Shown: one piece after another, positions 43,567-51,813 of the stretch
How the letters are laid out: each line of letters opens with the position of its first letter
Numbering within the stretch: the stretch's first letter is position 1
Program-made: the position numbers and the translations under genes
The notes under the pieces: model-generated
The model's input: the letters and a program-made list of their open reading frames with translations, nothing else
Databases searched by the model: none
Told to the model about the DNA's origin: nothing
Assembly (NCBI GenBank): GCA_964503315.1
Contig: CAZCZL010000006.1
Span: 62,001-126,000, forward strand
Source of the DNA: FEB-12 sp964503315
GTDB lineage: Bacteria > Zixibacteria > MSB-5A5 > GN15 > FEB-12
DNA length: 64,000 nt
Reading direction: 5' to 3'

Positions 43567-44904
43567 TCAACGGGAAGGGGTTTCATCCATGACCGTGTCA
43601 TCGGGCAGGACTAGCCCTGAATCGGCCGCGAGCTGCTGGATCCGTTTGGCGATGCGGTCATCGAGTTTCATCGCCTGGGACATGGTATAGAACTCAACCT
43701 CGTCGATTGGCGAGATATCTTTGATCTCGGCGATGACAGCGACGGTTTTGCGCACGGCGTTTTCTATGACATCGAGTGAGGCAGGCAACGCCTCGATCAC
43801 GCGCTCTGTATCACCACGTTTGAGACGCTGGCGAATGAGCTGGGTGCGACCGTACATGGCCATGGCGGCGTTGTTCACATAGTGCGACAGAGTCGCGATG
43901 GCGATATTCTTAGACTCAATGGCGCCTTTTTCTCGCTCTTCTTTGAGCAATTTCTGACTCAGTTCCTGACGTTCCTGGAAGAGGTTGTGCACGACAAGAT
44001 ATGTACGCCAGATCTCTTTGTTGGCGCGCATCAGCAGGTCTTCGACCTTACCGATATCCGTGTCCAGGAACTCAGCCGCAGCTAGCGCGTCGGTCATCAG
44101 CGTAACCGAGATCTGCTCGATGTCCGACTTGGATATATTAAGTGCCTGCGAGACCTGGTTGGTGCGGTTCATCTTCTCAATCGGATCCCAGCCGGATTCA
44201 TTAGCGAACGTGTGTCCGAGGAGACTGGCTAGCCGAATGATGTTGGGTGTTGTCGCTCCCGGCGCGATAGTAGAGAAATTGTGATGATCGCGAATCGCTT
44301 CGCAAATAGCGACCGGCAGGCGCCAGCGGATCGACAGGTGATAGCCGACCTCGCAGTGGTCGGTACCAAAAACCTCCCGCTCGGCCGCAAGCACTCCGCT
44401 ACTTTTCACATTCATCGACACGATCTTTTCATATTGCTGCGGATAGTGGTTGATGAAATAGAGCATGCCGACATCGTGCAGGAGACCGGCAATGAAGACC
44501 TCATCGGACGCTTTCACGCCGACCGCTTTGGCTATCTTTTCTGCGGCGACGGCCACGGTCAAGTTGTCCGCAAAAAGGTGCTTGGTATTGATATAAGTGG
44601 CCTTGCTGAACCGCTCGGTGTTGAAGACCGAGGACGACAAGGCCATGCATTTGACCGTACTGATCCCGAGTACTTGCACTGCTTGTTGCACAGTGGTAGT
44701 ACGGCTGAATCGTTGATAAAACGACGAATTGGCCAACTTCAGAATTCGAGAGGTCAGGGCTGGATCTTTGAGAATGATTCGGGCCAGTGACTCGGTCGAG
44801 TAGTTGGCCTTTTCGATCTCTCGAAGAAGTTCGTTCAGGGCCTGGGGTAGCGATAAAATGTCGTCGTTGCGCGAGATATCTTCCAGTATTGTCATCTTAT
44901 CCAT
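43567..44904 (-). CDS. HDOD signalling protein with a C-terminal DHp-like helix pair
   Basis: A 445-residue cytoplasmic protein. Residues 10-215 form an HDOD domain ('LARIILKDPALTSRILKLANSSFY', 'AVQVLGISTVKCMAL', 'GLLHDVGMLYF'). After a linker and coiled coil (about 290-330), the segment 'IAIATLSHYVNNAAMAMYGRTQLI' looks like a histidine-kinase dimerisation helix (H-box H-x-x-N-N). No ATPase domain follows. It lies 76 bp after the gene at 44981, on the same strand. It may be a phosphorelay or scaffold partner of that protein; this is inference. Confidence 0.82.
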   Translation of the reverse strand: MDKMTILEDISRNDDILSLPQALNELLREIEKANYSTESLARIILKDPALTSRILKLANSSFYQRFSRTTTVQQAVQVLGISTVKCMALSSSVFNTERFSKATYINTKHLFADNLTVAVAAEKIAKAVGVKASDEVFIAGLLHDVGMLYFINHYPQQYEKIVSMNVKSSGVLAAEREVFGTDHCEVGYHLSIRWRLPVAICEAIRDHHNFSTIAPGATTPNIIRLASLLGHTFANESGWDPIEKMNRTNQVSQALNISKSDIEQISVTLMTDALAAAEFLDTDIGKVEDLLMRANKEIWRTYLVVHNLFQERQELSQKLLKEEREKGAIESKNIAIATLSHYVNNAAMAMYGRTQLIRQRLKRGDTERVIEALPASLDVIENAVRKTVAVIAEIKDISPIDEVEFYTMSQAMKLDDRIAKRIQQLAADSGLVLPDDTVMDETPSR

Positions 44905-44980
44905 AGGGGCACTCTTACAGTTACTCCCATTGTCGGAAGAACCGCGAAAAGATTGAGTAAACTGGTTGAAATATGGCGGG

Positions 44981-47899
44981 TTAGGCTATTTTTGTGGCGA
45001 GCGATCGAATCAGGTCGGTCAACTGCTCAATACGGAACGGCTTAAGTAGTACCTCGGTGATCCCTGCGGCTGAAATCTCGGACTGATCCAGCCCTGCCTC
45101 CCAACCGGTCACCAGAATAATAGGGACCTGAGGGTGGAGCGCCCTGAGTTGGCGGGCTACCTGGAGGCCGGTCATGTCCGGCATGGCCAGGTCGGTCAGG
45201 ATGATGTCGAATTTGCCCGCAGAAGCCAATCTCAGCCCATCTGAGCCACTTGCGGCCGTCTGGACGTGGTATCCCAGGGATTGGCACATTGCCGCAATAA
45301 GGTCGAGAATGACGGCCTGGTCATCTATTGCAAGTACTCGGACCTGCTTTGCCAATTTGCTGGAAGCCGTAACTTGAGTGGCAGTCTTCAGAGGGAACTT
45401 GAAGCTGAGATAGGCCGGGGTCGGGCCAGTCTTGTCGGCAGCGAAGAAACAGGTCCCCTGGCTAACTGGCTTAAGAAAGACATCGGAGGGACGGTGCTGG
45501 AAGGCCTGGTCCGCCGGCAGATAATCTCCGAAATTGGCCACTGCCTCGACCGGAGGGAAATTCTTCCGGTGACGCGAGATGTCAAGATAGAGATAATTGT
45601 CGGTGACATAGGTGGCGATAGAGATGACGTCTTCGTCCGTTGCAATTGCCGCAAACCTATTAAGCACTGATTCAAATAACTGGCGTATTTCGCTGTCCGG
45701 AAAATGGATACTGACGGCCTGCCCGAGCTTGACATCCAGTTCGCGGGGTCTCCCCCCAGCCATGTACAGGTCGCCGGAGATATGGATTTCCCGTAGAACT
45801 GACTCCACTGAGTGGTTCACCGTCCCGGACAGTGGGTTGTCGGGCACCTGGGTTGGCTCGGACGGAAGAATTAGTGCTCTCTTGACGAGACGGGCGGCGT
45901 TGTCCGCTTCGGCCACTATCGATTTGAGCATCGAACGCAATTCGCCGGAGACCTCTTCCCTACCGGAAGCAAGGTCAGCAGAGCCAATCACCGCTGAAAG
46001 GTGGTTATTCAACTGATTGATGAGCGGCGCAAGTCGTTCGCTTTGCTCTGCCGAGAACTCAAACTGCTCAGAACGACCGGTTAAGGTCGCCATGTTGCAC
46101 TGGAGCACATAGAGGCTCACCGCAAGTGTAATGAGCCGTTCCCATTCTAGTCTCTCCGATTCGGGCAGATCGTAGAGGACTATCATGACTACTTCATTGA
46201 CACCGGTCGCGCCTGCCAGCGGGCAGACAGCGAGCATCTGCGGAAGGCGTCGTTCGCCGAACATGGCATGCAGAGATTGTTGGGTCGACGGGCTGAATGA
46301 CTCTAGCGCGGAGAACACCGAGCGTTTTCCATAAACGAACTTGGGCGCCATTTGTGTGAGGGCGTCTCCCACCAATCCTTCGCCGGGTTCTATCAAGAGG
46401 TCTATTACATCGGTCTGATTCACATTGAATGAGTCGGCCGCGGTATACGAACCGTGCGAATGTCGCACCAGCGTTATCATTTGCGAATGCGGCGGAAGGA
46501 TATCTGCGAAATGCCGCATGAACGACCCGATTCGTGGTTCGCCGGAGGTCTCGGACGGCTGGATGAGTTGAATTACCTTCTCGAAGCCGAGACGACGCGA
46601 GAGATCGCGGCGCGAGGTTTCCCGCTGTTGCAGGGCAAAGCGAGCCAGCAGGCCAAAAAACGCGAGCAGGCGAAGATCCTGATCGCTGACATTAAAAGGA
46701 CCGCCATCTTTGCGCAGAAGGAGGGCATCAGTAGAGTCGCTTGCCACCGGGAATACCAGGGATGACCGAACGACCGCGGCGCGACCTTCGCGATCACTTG
46801 ATTCATGGTTGATGATGAGCGGCTTGCGGCGCTCCAGCGCTTCTGTCAGAGTCAACCGATACTGGTCGGTCAGATCAGATAGTGCTTCAGTGCCGCCATA
46901 TATTTGCACGCCACCACCGGACAGTCCACAGAGGTAGATTTCGTTGCATCCGGCCAGGCCGACCAGTTGGCGGCAGAAATCCGGTAGGTTGGCCGGGCCG
47001 GCGAGCGACTGCGCACTCGCGGAGAGACGATCTATCAGCCCGGTTTGACGGAGAGTGACCTGCTCGAGTTCAGTTCTGGCGAGTGATAACTCGCGGGTGA
47101 GACGGGCCGTGCGTATTTTTTCAGCGACCCAATCCGCTACCGGAGAAAGATACATCAGTTCGGTACGACTGAATGCTCGTGGTTCTTCAGCGAGCAAGAC
47201 AATGGCCCCGATCTTCTCGCTCCCGGAGATAAGCGGCAGCACGAGACTAGACTGGAAACGGGACTGAACCGGCATCCCCTTGGCATCAGTCAGATCGAAT
47301 TGCCCGGCGATCATCGGGTCGCCCAGGTCAATTGCCTGCGCCACGACATTGCTGTCAAGCGTGAAGTGCTCAAGGTGCGCGGTCTCATTTTTGGTCAGGT
47401 TGGCCGTGGCGCCGAGGATCAACTGGCGCTTGCCGCGATTGATAAGGAACGTCACACCCGCGCGTTCCGGGGTCTGCAAGAGGATCTCTCGCAGCGCGAG
47501 AGTGAGGAGCTCGAGCAGTTGATATGACGCTCTGGTTTCCGTCTGAAGTGTCTGTAGCAGATTCAGACGGTTTTCACGGACCTCAAGCTCATCCCTATGC
47601 ATGCGCTGGTGGTCGGCAAACAGCGCGAGCGCTACTACCACTAATCCGAAACCCAAGGCGAAGACGATATAGGTCCAGGTGGCAAGGATCGGATACGCTG
47701 TGATGACAAACCAAGTGTTGTAATCAGAAACCGAAGTAATAGCATTCCAGATGGCGGCAATAAGGATCAGAACTCCGCCGCCAATATACGCGGCTCTGCC
47801 CGCTCCACTGATTCGATGTAACTGGAGACGGACGAAAAGAAACGTCAGCATAGCGGCCGCCAAAACGGCCACTGGAACAGTGATCCAGAGCGAAGCCAT
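44981..47899 (-). CDS. Membrane multi-GAF sensor with degenerate kinase core and REC domain
   Basis: A 972-residue protein. Three transmembrane helices (5-25, 36-56, 64-95) are followed by a coiled linker and about three GAF-like domains (about 120-270, 290-420, 460-600). A DHp-like segment follows ('LINQLNNHLSAVIGSADL', near 630), then a long ATPase-like region without recognisable N, G1 or G2 boxes, and a C-terminal receiver domain ('RVLAIDDQAVILDLI', phospho-Asp in 'IILTDLAMPD', Lys in 'LLKPF'). The usual H-box His position reads Asn (INQLNN versus HELNN). It probably senses a signal but may not autophosphorylate. Its start overlaps the miaB stop by one base. Confidence 0.8.
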   Translation of the reverse strand: MASLWITVPVAVLAAAMLTFLFVRLQLHRISGAGRAAYIGGGVLILIAAIWNAITSVSDYNTWFVITAYPILATWTYIVFALGFGLVVVALALFADHQRMHRDELEVRENRLNLLQTLQTETRASYQLLELLTLALREILLQTPERAGVTFLINRGKRQLILGATANLTKNETAHLEHFTLDSNVVAQAIDLGDPMIAGQFDLTDAKGMPVQSRFQSSLVLPLISGSEKIGAIVLLAEEPRAFSRTELMYLSPVADWVAEKIRTARLTRELSLARTELEQVTLRQTGLIDRLSASAQSLAGPANLPDFCRQLVGLAGCNEIYLCGLSGGGVQIYGGTEALSDLTDQYRLTLTEALERRKPLIINHESSDREGRAAVVRSSLVFPVASDSTDALLLRKDGGPFNVSDQDLRLLAFFGLLARFALQQRETSRRDLSRRLGFEKVIQLIQPSETSGEPRIGSFMRHFADILPPHSQMITLVRHSHGSYTAADSFNVNQTDVIDLLIEPGEGLVGDALTQMAPKFVYGKRSVFSALESFSPSTQQSLHAMFGERRLPQMLAVCPLAGATGVNEVVMIVLYDLPESERLEWERLITLAVSLYVLQCNMATLTGRSEQFEFSAEQSERLAPLINQLNNHLSAVIGSADLASGREEVSGELRSMLKSIVAEADNAARLVKRALILPSEPTQVPDNPLSGTVNHSVESVLREIHISGDLYMAGGRPRELDVKLGQAVSIHFPDSEIRQLFESVLNRFAAIATDEDVISIATYVTDNYLYLDISRHRKNFPPVEAVANFGDYLPADQAFQHRPSDVFLKPVSQGTCFFAADKTGPTPAYLSFKFPLKTATQVTASSKLAKQVRVLAIDDQAVILDLIAAMCQSLGYHVQTAASGSDGLRLASAGKFDIILTDLAMPDMTGLQVARQLRALHPQVPIILVTGWEAGLDQSEISAAGITEVLLKPFRIEQLTDLIRSLATKIA

Positions 47900-49221
47900 T
47901 AGTTCATCTCCGCCAGATCTCCGTGCAGGGTGAAAGCATCGGCCGACGAGACGCGGATCGGGACAACCATCCCCGGAACCAGAGGTTGTTCGGTTTTGAA
48001 GAGAACGGTCTTATTTCCTTCGGTACGCGCGCGAAGGTAGTCACCCGATCGTCGGGAGGCTCCCTCGATAAGAGAAGAGCGGATCTGCCCTACCTCGCGT
48101 TGATTGCGGTCGTAACTCAGGGATTGCTGCAGAGCAATCAGCTTGTTCAAGCGGCGAATCTTGTCCTCTTCCGGTACATCGTCGGGGTATTGAGCGGCAG
48201 TGGTTCCGGGTCGGACCGAATAACGGAACATGAAGGCGGAGTCGAATTGCACGGCGCGAACGGCGTCGAGCGTCGCTTCAAATTCTTCCTCAGTTTCCGA
48301 CGGGAAGCCGACAATCAGATCGGTCGTGAGTGAGATGTAGTCAAGCTTCTTACGGACATACTCAACAATCTTAAGATAATGTTCGACCGTGTATATCCTC
48401 CCCATCTTCTGCAGTACACGGTTGGCGCCGGATTGGAGAGGGAGATGGATGTGCGGAAGCAGCTTTGGTTCATCCGCCATGGCATCGACCAAGCGACGCG
48501 AAAGATCCTTCGGATGCGAGGTCATATAACGAATGCGGGCGACACCGGTCTCCCGCGCGACGCGGGACAAAAGTCCGGGGAAATCAAGACCGTTGTATTC
48601 GTAGCTATTGACATTCTGGCCCAGAAGAGTGACTTCGACCACCCCCTCATCGACCATTTTCTTTATAGCATCAACTATGTAATCCGCTGAGTGCTCCCGT
48701 TCTTTACCGCGCACGTACGGCACGATGCAGTAGGTGCAGTAGTTGTCGCAGCCGCGGGAGATCGTAACAAAGCCGGAGTACGGGGTCTCCTTGATCGGGG
48801 CGATCATGTCCATGTTCTCATGGCCAAAAGCGGTCATGACGGAACTGGTCCCCTCGATCCCTTCCAAAGCATCGGGAAGCTCGAAAAGTCGGTCGGTCCC
48901 AAGAACAAAGTCAACATGAGGAACGCGACGCCGCAGGTCATCCCCCAGGCGCTGCGCCATGCAGCCGACAACGGCAACCTTGAGATGCGGTTTGCGCTTC
49001 TTAAAGCGATAAATCTCGCCGAGCCGGCCAAACACGCGGTCTTCGGCCTTTTCACGAACCGAACAGGTATTGAGAATGATCAGGTCCGCCTGGGATTCAT
49101 CGGCGACGCGTCGATATCCCCGGGTTATCAGGGTCGAGGCAAGGGTTGACGAATCAGCCAGGTTCATCTGGCAGCCGTATGTGGAAATATGAAATGTCTC
49201 TACTTTTTGTGCACTCTTCAC
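47899..49221 (-). CDS. miaB: tRNA-2-methylthio-N6-dimethylallyladenosine synthase
   Basis: A 440-residue radical-SAM methylthiotransferase acting on A37 of tRNAs. The UPF0004 domain has 'STYGCQMNLADS', 'NTCSVREKAEDRV' and 'VVGCMAQR' (three Cys for the auxiliary cluster). Radical SAM motif 'RGCDNYCTYCIVPYVRG' near residue 157, and a C-terminal TRAM domain. Start is GTG 49221 after GGAG. Complete. Confidence 0.95.
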   Translation of the reverse strand: MKSAQKVETFHISTYGCQMNLADSSTLASTLITRGYRRVADESQADLIILNTCSVREKAEDRVFGRLGEIYRFKKRKPHLKVAVVGCMAQRLGDDLRRRVPHVDFVLGTDRLFELPDALEGIEGTSSVMTAFGHENMDMIAPIKETPYSGFVTISRGCDNYCTYCIVPYVRGKEREHSADYIVDAIKKMVDEGVVEVTLLGQNVNSYEYNGLDFPGLLSRVARETGVARIRYMTSHPKDLSRRLVDAMADEPKLLPHIHLPLQSGANRVLQKMGRIYTVEHYLKIVEYVRKKLDYISLTTDLIVGFPSETEEEFEATLDAVRAVQFDSAFMFRYSVRPGTTAAQYPDDVPEEDKIRRLNKLIALQQSLSYDRNQREVGQIRSSLIEGASRRSGDYLRARTEGNKTVLFKTEQPLVPGMVVPIRVSSADAFTLHGDLAEMN

Positions 49222-49324
49222 GTGGGTACTCCGCGATGGTCAATAGCGGCCCGGTTGTAACGTACAATGATACCGAATCCCCGGCGGAAATCAATATAAA
49301 AGGGGAAACGGCACCTGAAGGTTG

Positions 49325-49360
49325 TCCGATAAGAAAAGCCCCGGCTGGGAGAGCCAGGGC
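49325..49360 (-). terminator. Terminator of the M1 peptidase gene
   Basis: Stem GCCCCGGCT (49338-49346)/AGCCAGGGC (49352-49360) with one mismatch, followed on the minus strand by TTTTCTT. It lies 28 bp after the stop at 49389. Confidence 0.7.
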
Positions 49361-49388
49361 CTGTGTTTCTATGCGTTTGTTCGGCCAT

Positions 49389-51620
49389 TTACGGCGCGCA
49401 GCCGACCTGCATATTCGTGTTCCCGACCGTGAGGAACGCGATCATGATGCTCAGGTCAGAGAGGTCGACATTGCAGGAATTGTCCACATCGGCGGTCAGA
49501 CCGAGTGGCAGAGTCTGTCCTGGAAGTGTCAGGTATGCGATCAAGCGCGAGAGGTCACTGATATCACACTGAGCGAACGACAAGTTGACATCGCCGGGAT
49601 ACAACTGGCCCGGAGCAATATGAATGCTCAGAGTCACCTGATCAGAGAATCCGCCCCACGTGTCGCGTACCCGCAAGGTTACAGTAAAGTTGCCAGTATC
49701 GGTCGGGAGACCGGAGATGAGTCCATCGTTGTCGATACTCAGCCCGGGCGGAAGTGAACCGGAGAGAGTCGTTATCTCCAGCGGCCCCTGCGCGCCACGC
49801 TGGTCGACTGTGTCAACATACGGGTGGAACTGCTGGCCCTCGTGGAGGTCAGCCGATGTCGTAATAACGAACATGTTCCAGGTGATGTCGGCAAGGTATC
49901 GGAGAATCCAGCGATTGGGGTCGAATTTCGCCAGGACAACTTGCTTTGGAAGGTGGACTTTGAACATCTCAACGCGTTCATCCACCATGACCGTGACAGT
50001 GTCGTGGGTACCATCCAGATAGTCAACGGCGATATCGACCGGCATCTCAAACACCTGAGGGGCGGTCGTTTGTGTCTGGGCAATATGCAAGTAAAGATCC
50101 CACCCACCAGGAGCGTTTTCACCAAAATAGGCGAACTGGTACGCGGGCCGATACGTACCGTAGATCCACTGCTGGAAGAACCAGTCCAGTTCCTCGCCCG
50201 TTGTCACTTCAACCAGATCGCGGAATTGTTCAGTTGTGACAGATTTGTGCTGATATTGAGAGGTCACATAGGCGTCCATCGCCTGCTGGAATTTTGTCTC
50301 ACCAAGCACTCCGCGCAGCATATGGACAACCCACGATCCTTTGTCATAGACAATATTGCTGAAGATACTGCTTACTGAAAGCGTGTCAGCTCGGTAAATG
50401 GAACCGCCAGGTGTATAGTCCTGGCTCTGCATATATGCATGATAGCTGGGCCAACCATCGCGGTTGAGATAATAAACGGCTTCGCCATATGAAGCGAACC
50501 CTTCATTCATCCAGATATGGCTCCAGCTATTACACGTAATCATGTCGCCAAACCACTGATGGGTCAGTTCGTGAACGACTACCGGTTCCGAGAACCCGAA
50601 ATTGCTCCCGGTCATGGATGTCATGGTCTGGTGCTCCATGCCTCCCCCCCACTCGAAGTTGGAATGACCGTACTTCTCGTTGAGGAAAGGATATGGCCCG
50701 AAGGTCTCGGACAGGAGCGCGATGGCATTCGGCGTGATACCCCATAGCGGTAAGGCATAGGAATAACGGTCAGGATACGTGGCATGGATAACCGGCATTG
50801 TATCGAGCCCGCCGTTGTAGACATAAGGCGTATTCCAAACCGTATATTTGGAGCAGGCGACCGAGAAAAGATACGTTACCATGGGGTACCGCACCCGATA
50901 GTAATACGTCTTGGTGTTGCCAATCAGAATGGTTGAGTCAAGGGTACCATTGGAACCGACGTAAAAAGCGCTGTCGACCTTGATAGCGATATTGAACGAA
51001 TCGGCCTTGTCGTCCATGCGATCCTTGCAGGGCCACCAGGTACGCGCGAAGTACGGCTCAGAGAGCGACGTCATCACTTTGCCGCTGACGCGAGTGTCGA
51101 ACGCGAAGGCCTGGAAGCCTCCCTCGACCGGATGGCCGTGGTAGAAAATGGTCATCTCAAACTCTTCGCCGGTATCATACGCCTGATCAAGGTCAACCGT
51201 GACGACATTGGACAGCCGCGAATAGGTACGCGTACCGCCTGGCCAGGTGAGGGAGTCGATGATCATGTTGTCATAGAAATCAACCTGCACCTGCGTGACA
51301 TTGTTTTCGGCGGCTTTGGCAACGATGCGCACTTTACCGTAAATGATCTCGGTCGTGTCATTAATGCGCATAAAGATGTCGTAGAATCCAACATTATAGT
51401 TGGTCTGCGTATTCGCCATCGGGGCCGCGGAAATTCGCTGAAGGGCATGCTGTTCCCCTAGTAGCGCGCGGCTTTTGGCCAAAGACATCTGCTCATGGAT
51501 CTGCGAGGACGGGACATTGGTCCAATCCGTGTCAGAAACGGATTCGGCGTTGGCAGTTATGGCGGTTATCAGAACAAACAGGGTGAGGATCAGCAGCAAA
51601 CGGGGCGAGACCAATCTCAC
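49389..51620 (-). CDS. Secreted M1-family aminopeptidase with Ig-like and dockerin-like C-terminus
   Basis: A 743-residue protein starting at GTG 51620 after GGAGG. Signal peptide 1-25 (ends 'ITANA'). An M1 N-terminal beta domain is followed by the catalytic domain: 'GGGMEHQTM' (exopeptidase motif, 325-333) and zinc site H350-ELT-H354 with E373. Residues about 615-675 are a putative-Ig (He_PIG-type) domain, and about 680-743 a dockerin-like pair of loops ('GDVNLSFAQCDISDLSRLI', 'ADVDNSCNVDLSDLSIMIAF'), probably Ca-binding. It degrades peptides outside the cytoplasm; the tail may anchor it. Confidence 0.9.
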   Translation of the reverse strand: MRLVSPRLLLILTLFVLITAITANAESVSDTDWTNVPSSQIHEQMSLAKSRALLGEQHALQRISAAPMANTQTNYNVGFYDIFMRINDTTEIIYGKVRIVAKAAENNVTQVQVDFYDNMIIDSLTWPGGTRTYSRLSNVVTVDLDQAYDTGEEFEMTIFYHGHPVEGGFQAFAFDTRVSGKVMTSLSEPYFARTWWPCKDRMDDKADSFNIAIKVDSAFYVGSNGTLDSTILIGNTKTYYYRVRYPMVTYLFSVACSKYTVWNTPYVYNGGLDTMPVIHATYPDRYSYALPLWGITPNAIALLSETFGPYPFLNEKYGHSNFEWGGGMEHQTMTSMTGSNFGFSEPVVVHELTHQWFGDMITCNSWSHIWMNEGFASYGEAVYYLNRDGWPSYHAYMQSQDYTPGGSIYRADTLSVSSIFSNIVYDKGSWVVHMLRGVLGETKFQQAMDAYVTSQYQHKSVTTEQFRDLVEVTTGEELDWFFQQWIYGTYRPAYQFAYFGENAPGGWDLYLHIAQTQTTAPQVFEMPVDIAVDYLDGTHDTVTVMVDERVEMFKVHLPKQVVLAKFDPNRWILRYLADITWNMFVITTSADLHEGQQFHPYVDTVDQRGAQGPLEITTLSGSLPPGLSIDNDGLISGLPTDTGNFTVTLRVRDTWGGFSDQVTLSIHIAPGQLYPGDVNLSFAQCDISDLSRLIAYLTLPGQTLPLGLTADVDNSCNVDLSDLSIMIAFLTVGNTNMQVGCAP

Positions 51621-51753
51621 GTAGGACCTCCAAAGTGTGTATCGTTTCGACGAACGGACGGAAATAATCGCCGACCATCCAATCCAATCTTCAATATACT
51701 CACTATCGGCTAATTGTCAACGAGTTATAGCCATACCAGGACACCCCAAGTCC

Positions 51754-51784
51754 ACAAAAAGAGGGCGCCGAGGAGTCGGCGCCC
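51754..51784 (-). terminator. Terminator of the repeat protein gene
   Basis: Stem GGGCGCCGA (51763-51771)/TCGGCGCCC (51776-51784), 4-nt loop, then on the minus strand TCTTTTTG. It lies 29 bp after the stop at 51814. Confidence 0.85.
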
Positions 51785-51813
51785 TTAAAGGTAACTCAGA
51801 TTCGGCTATTCAG

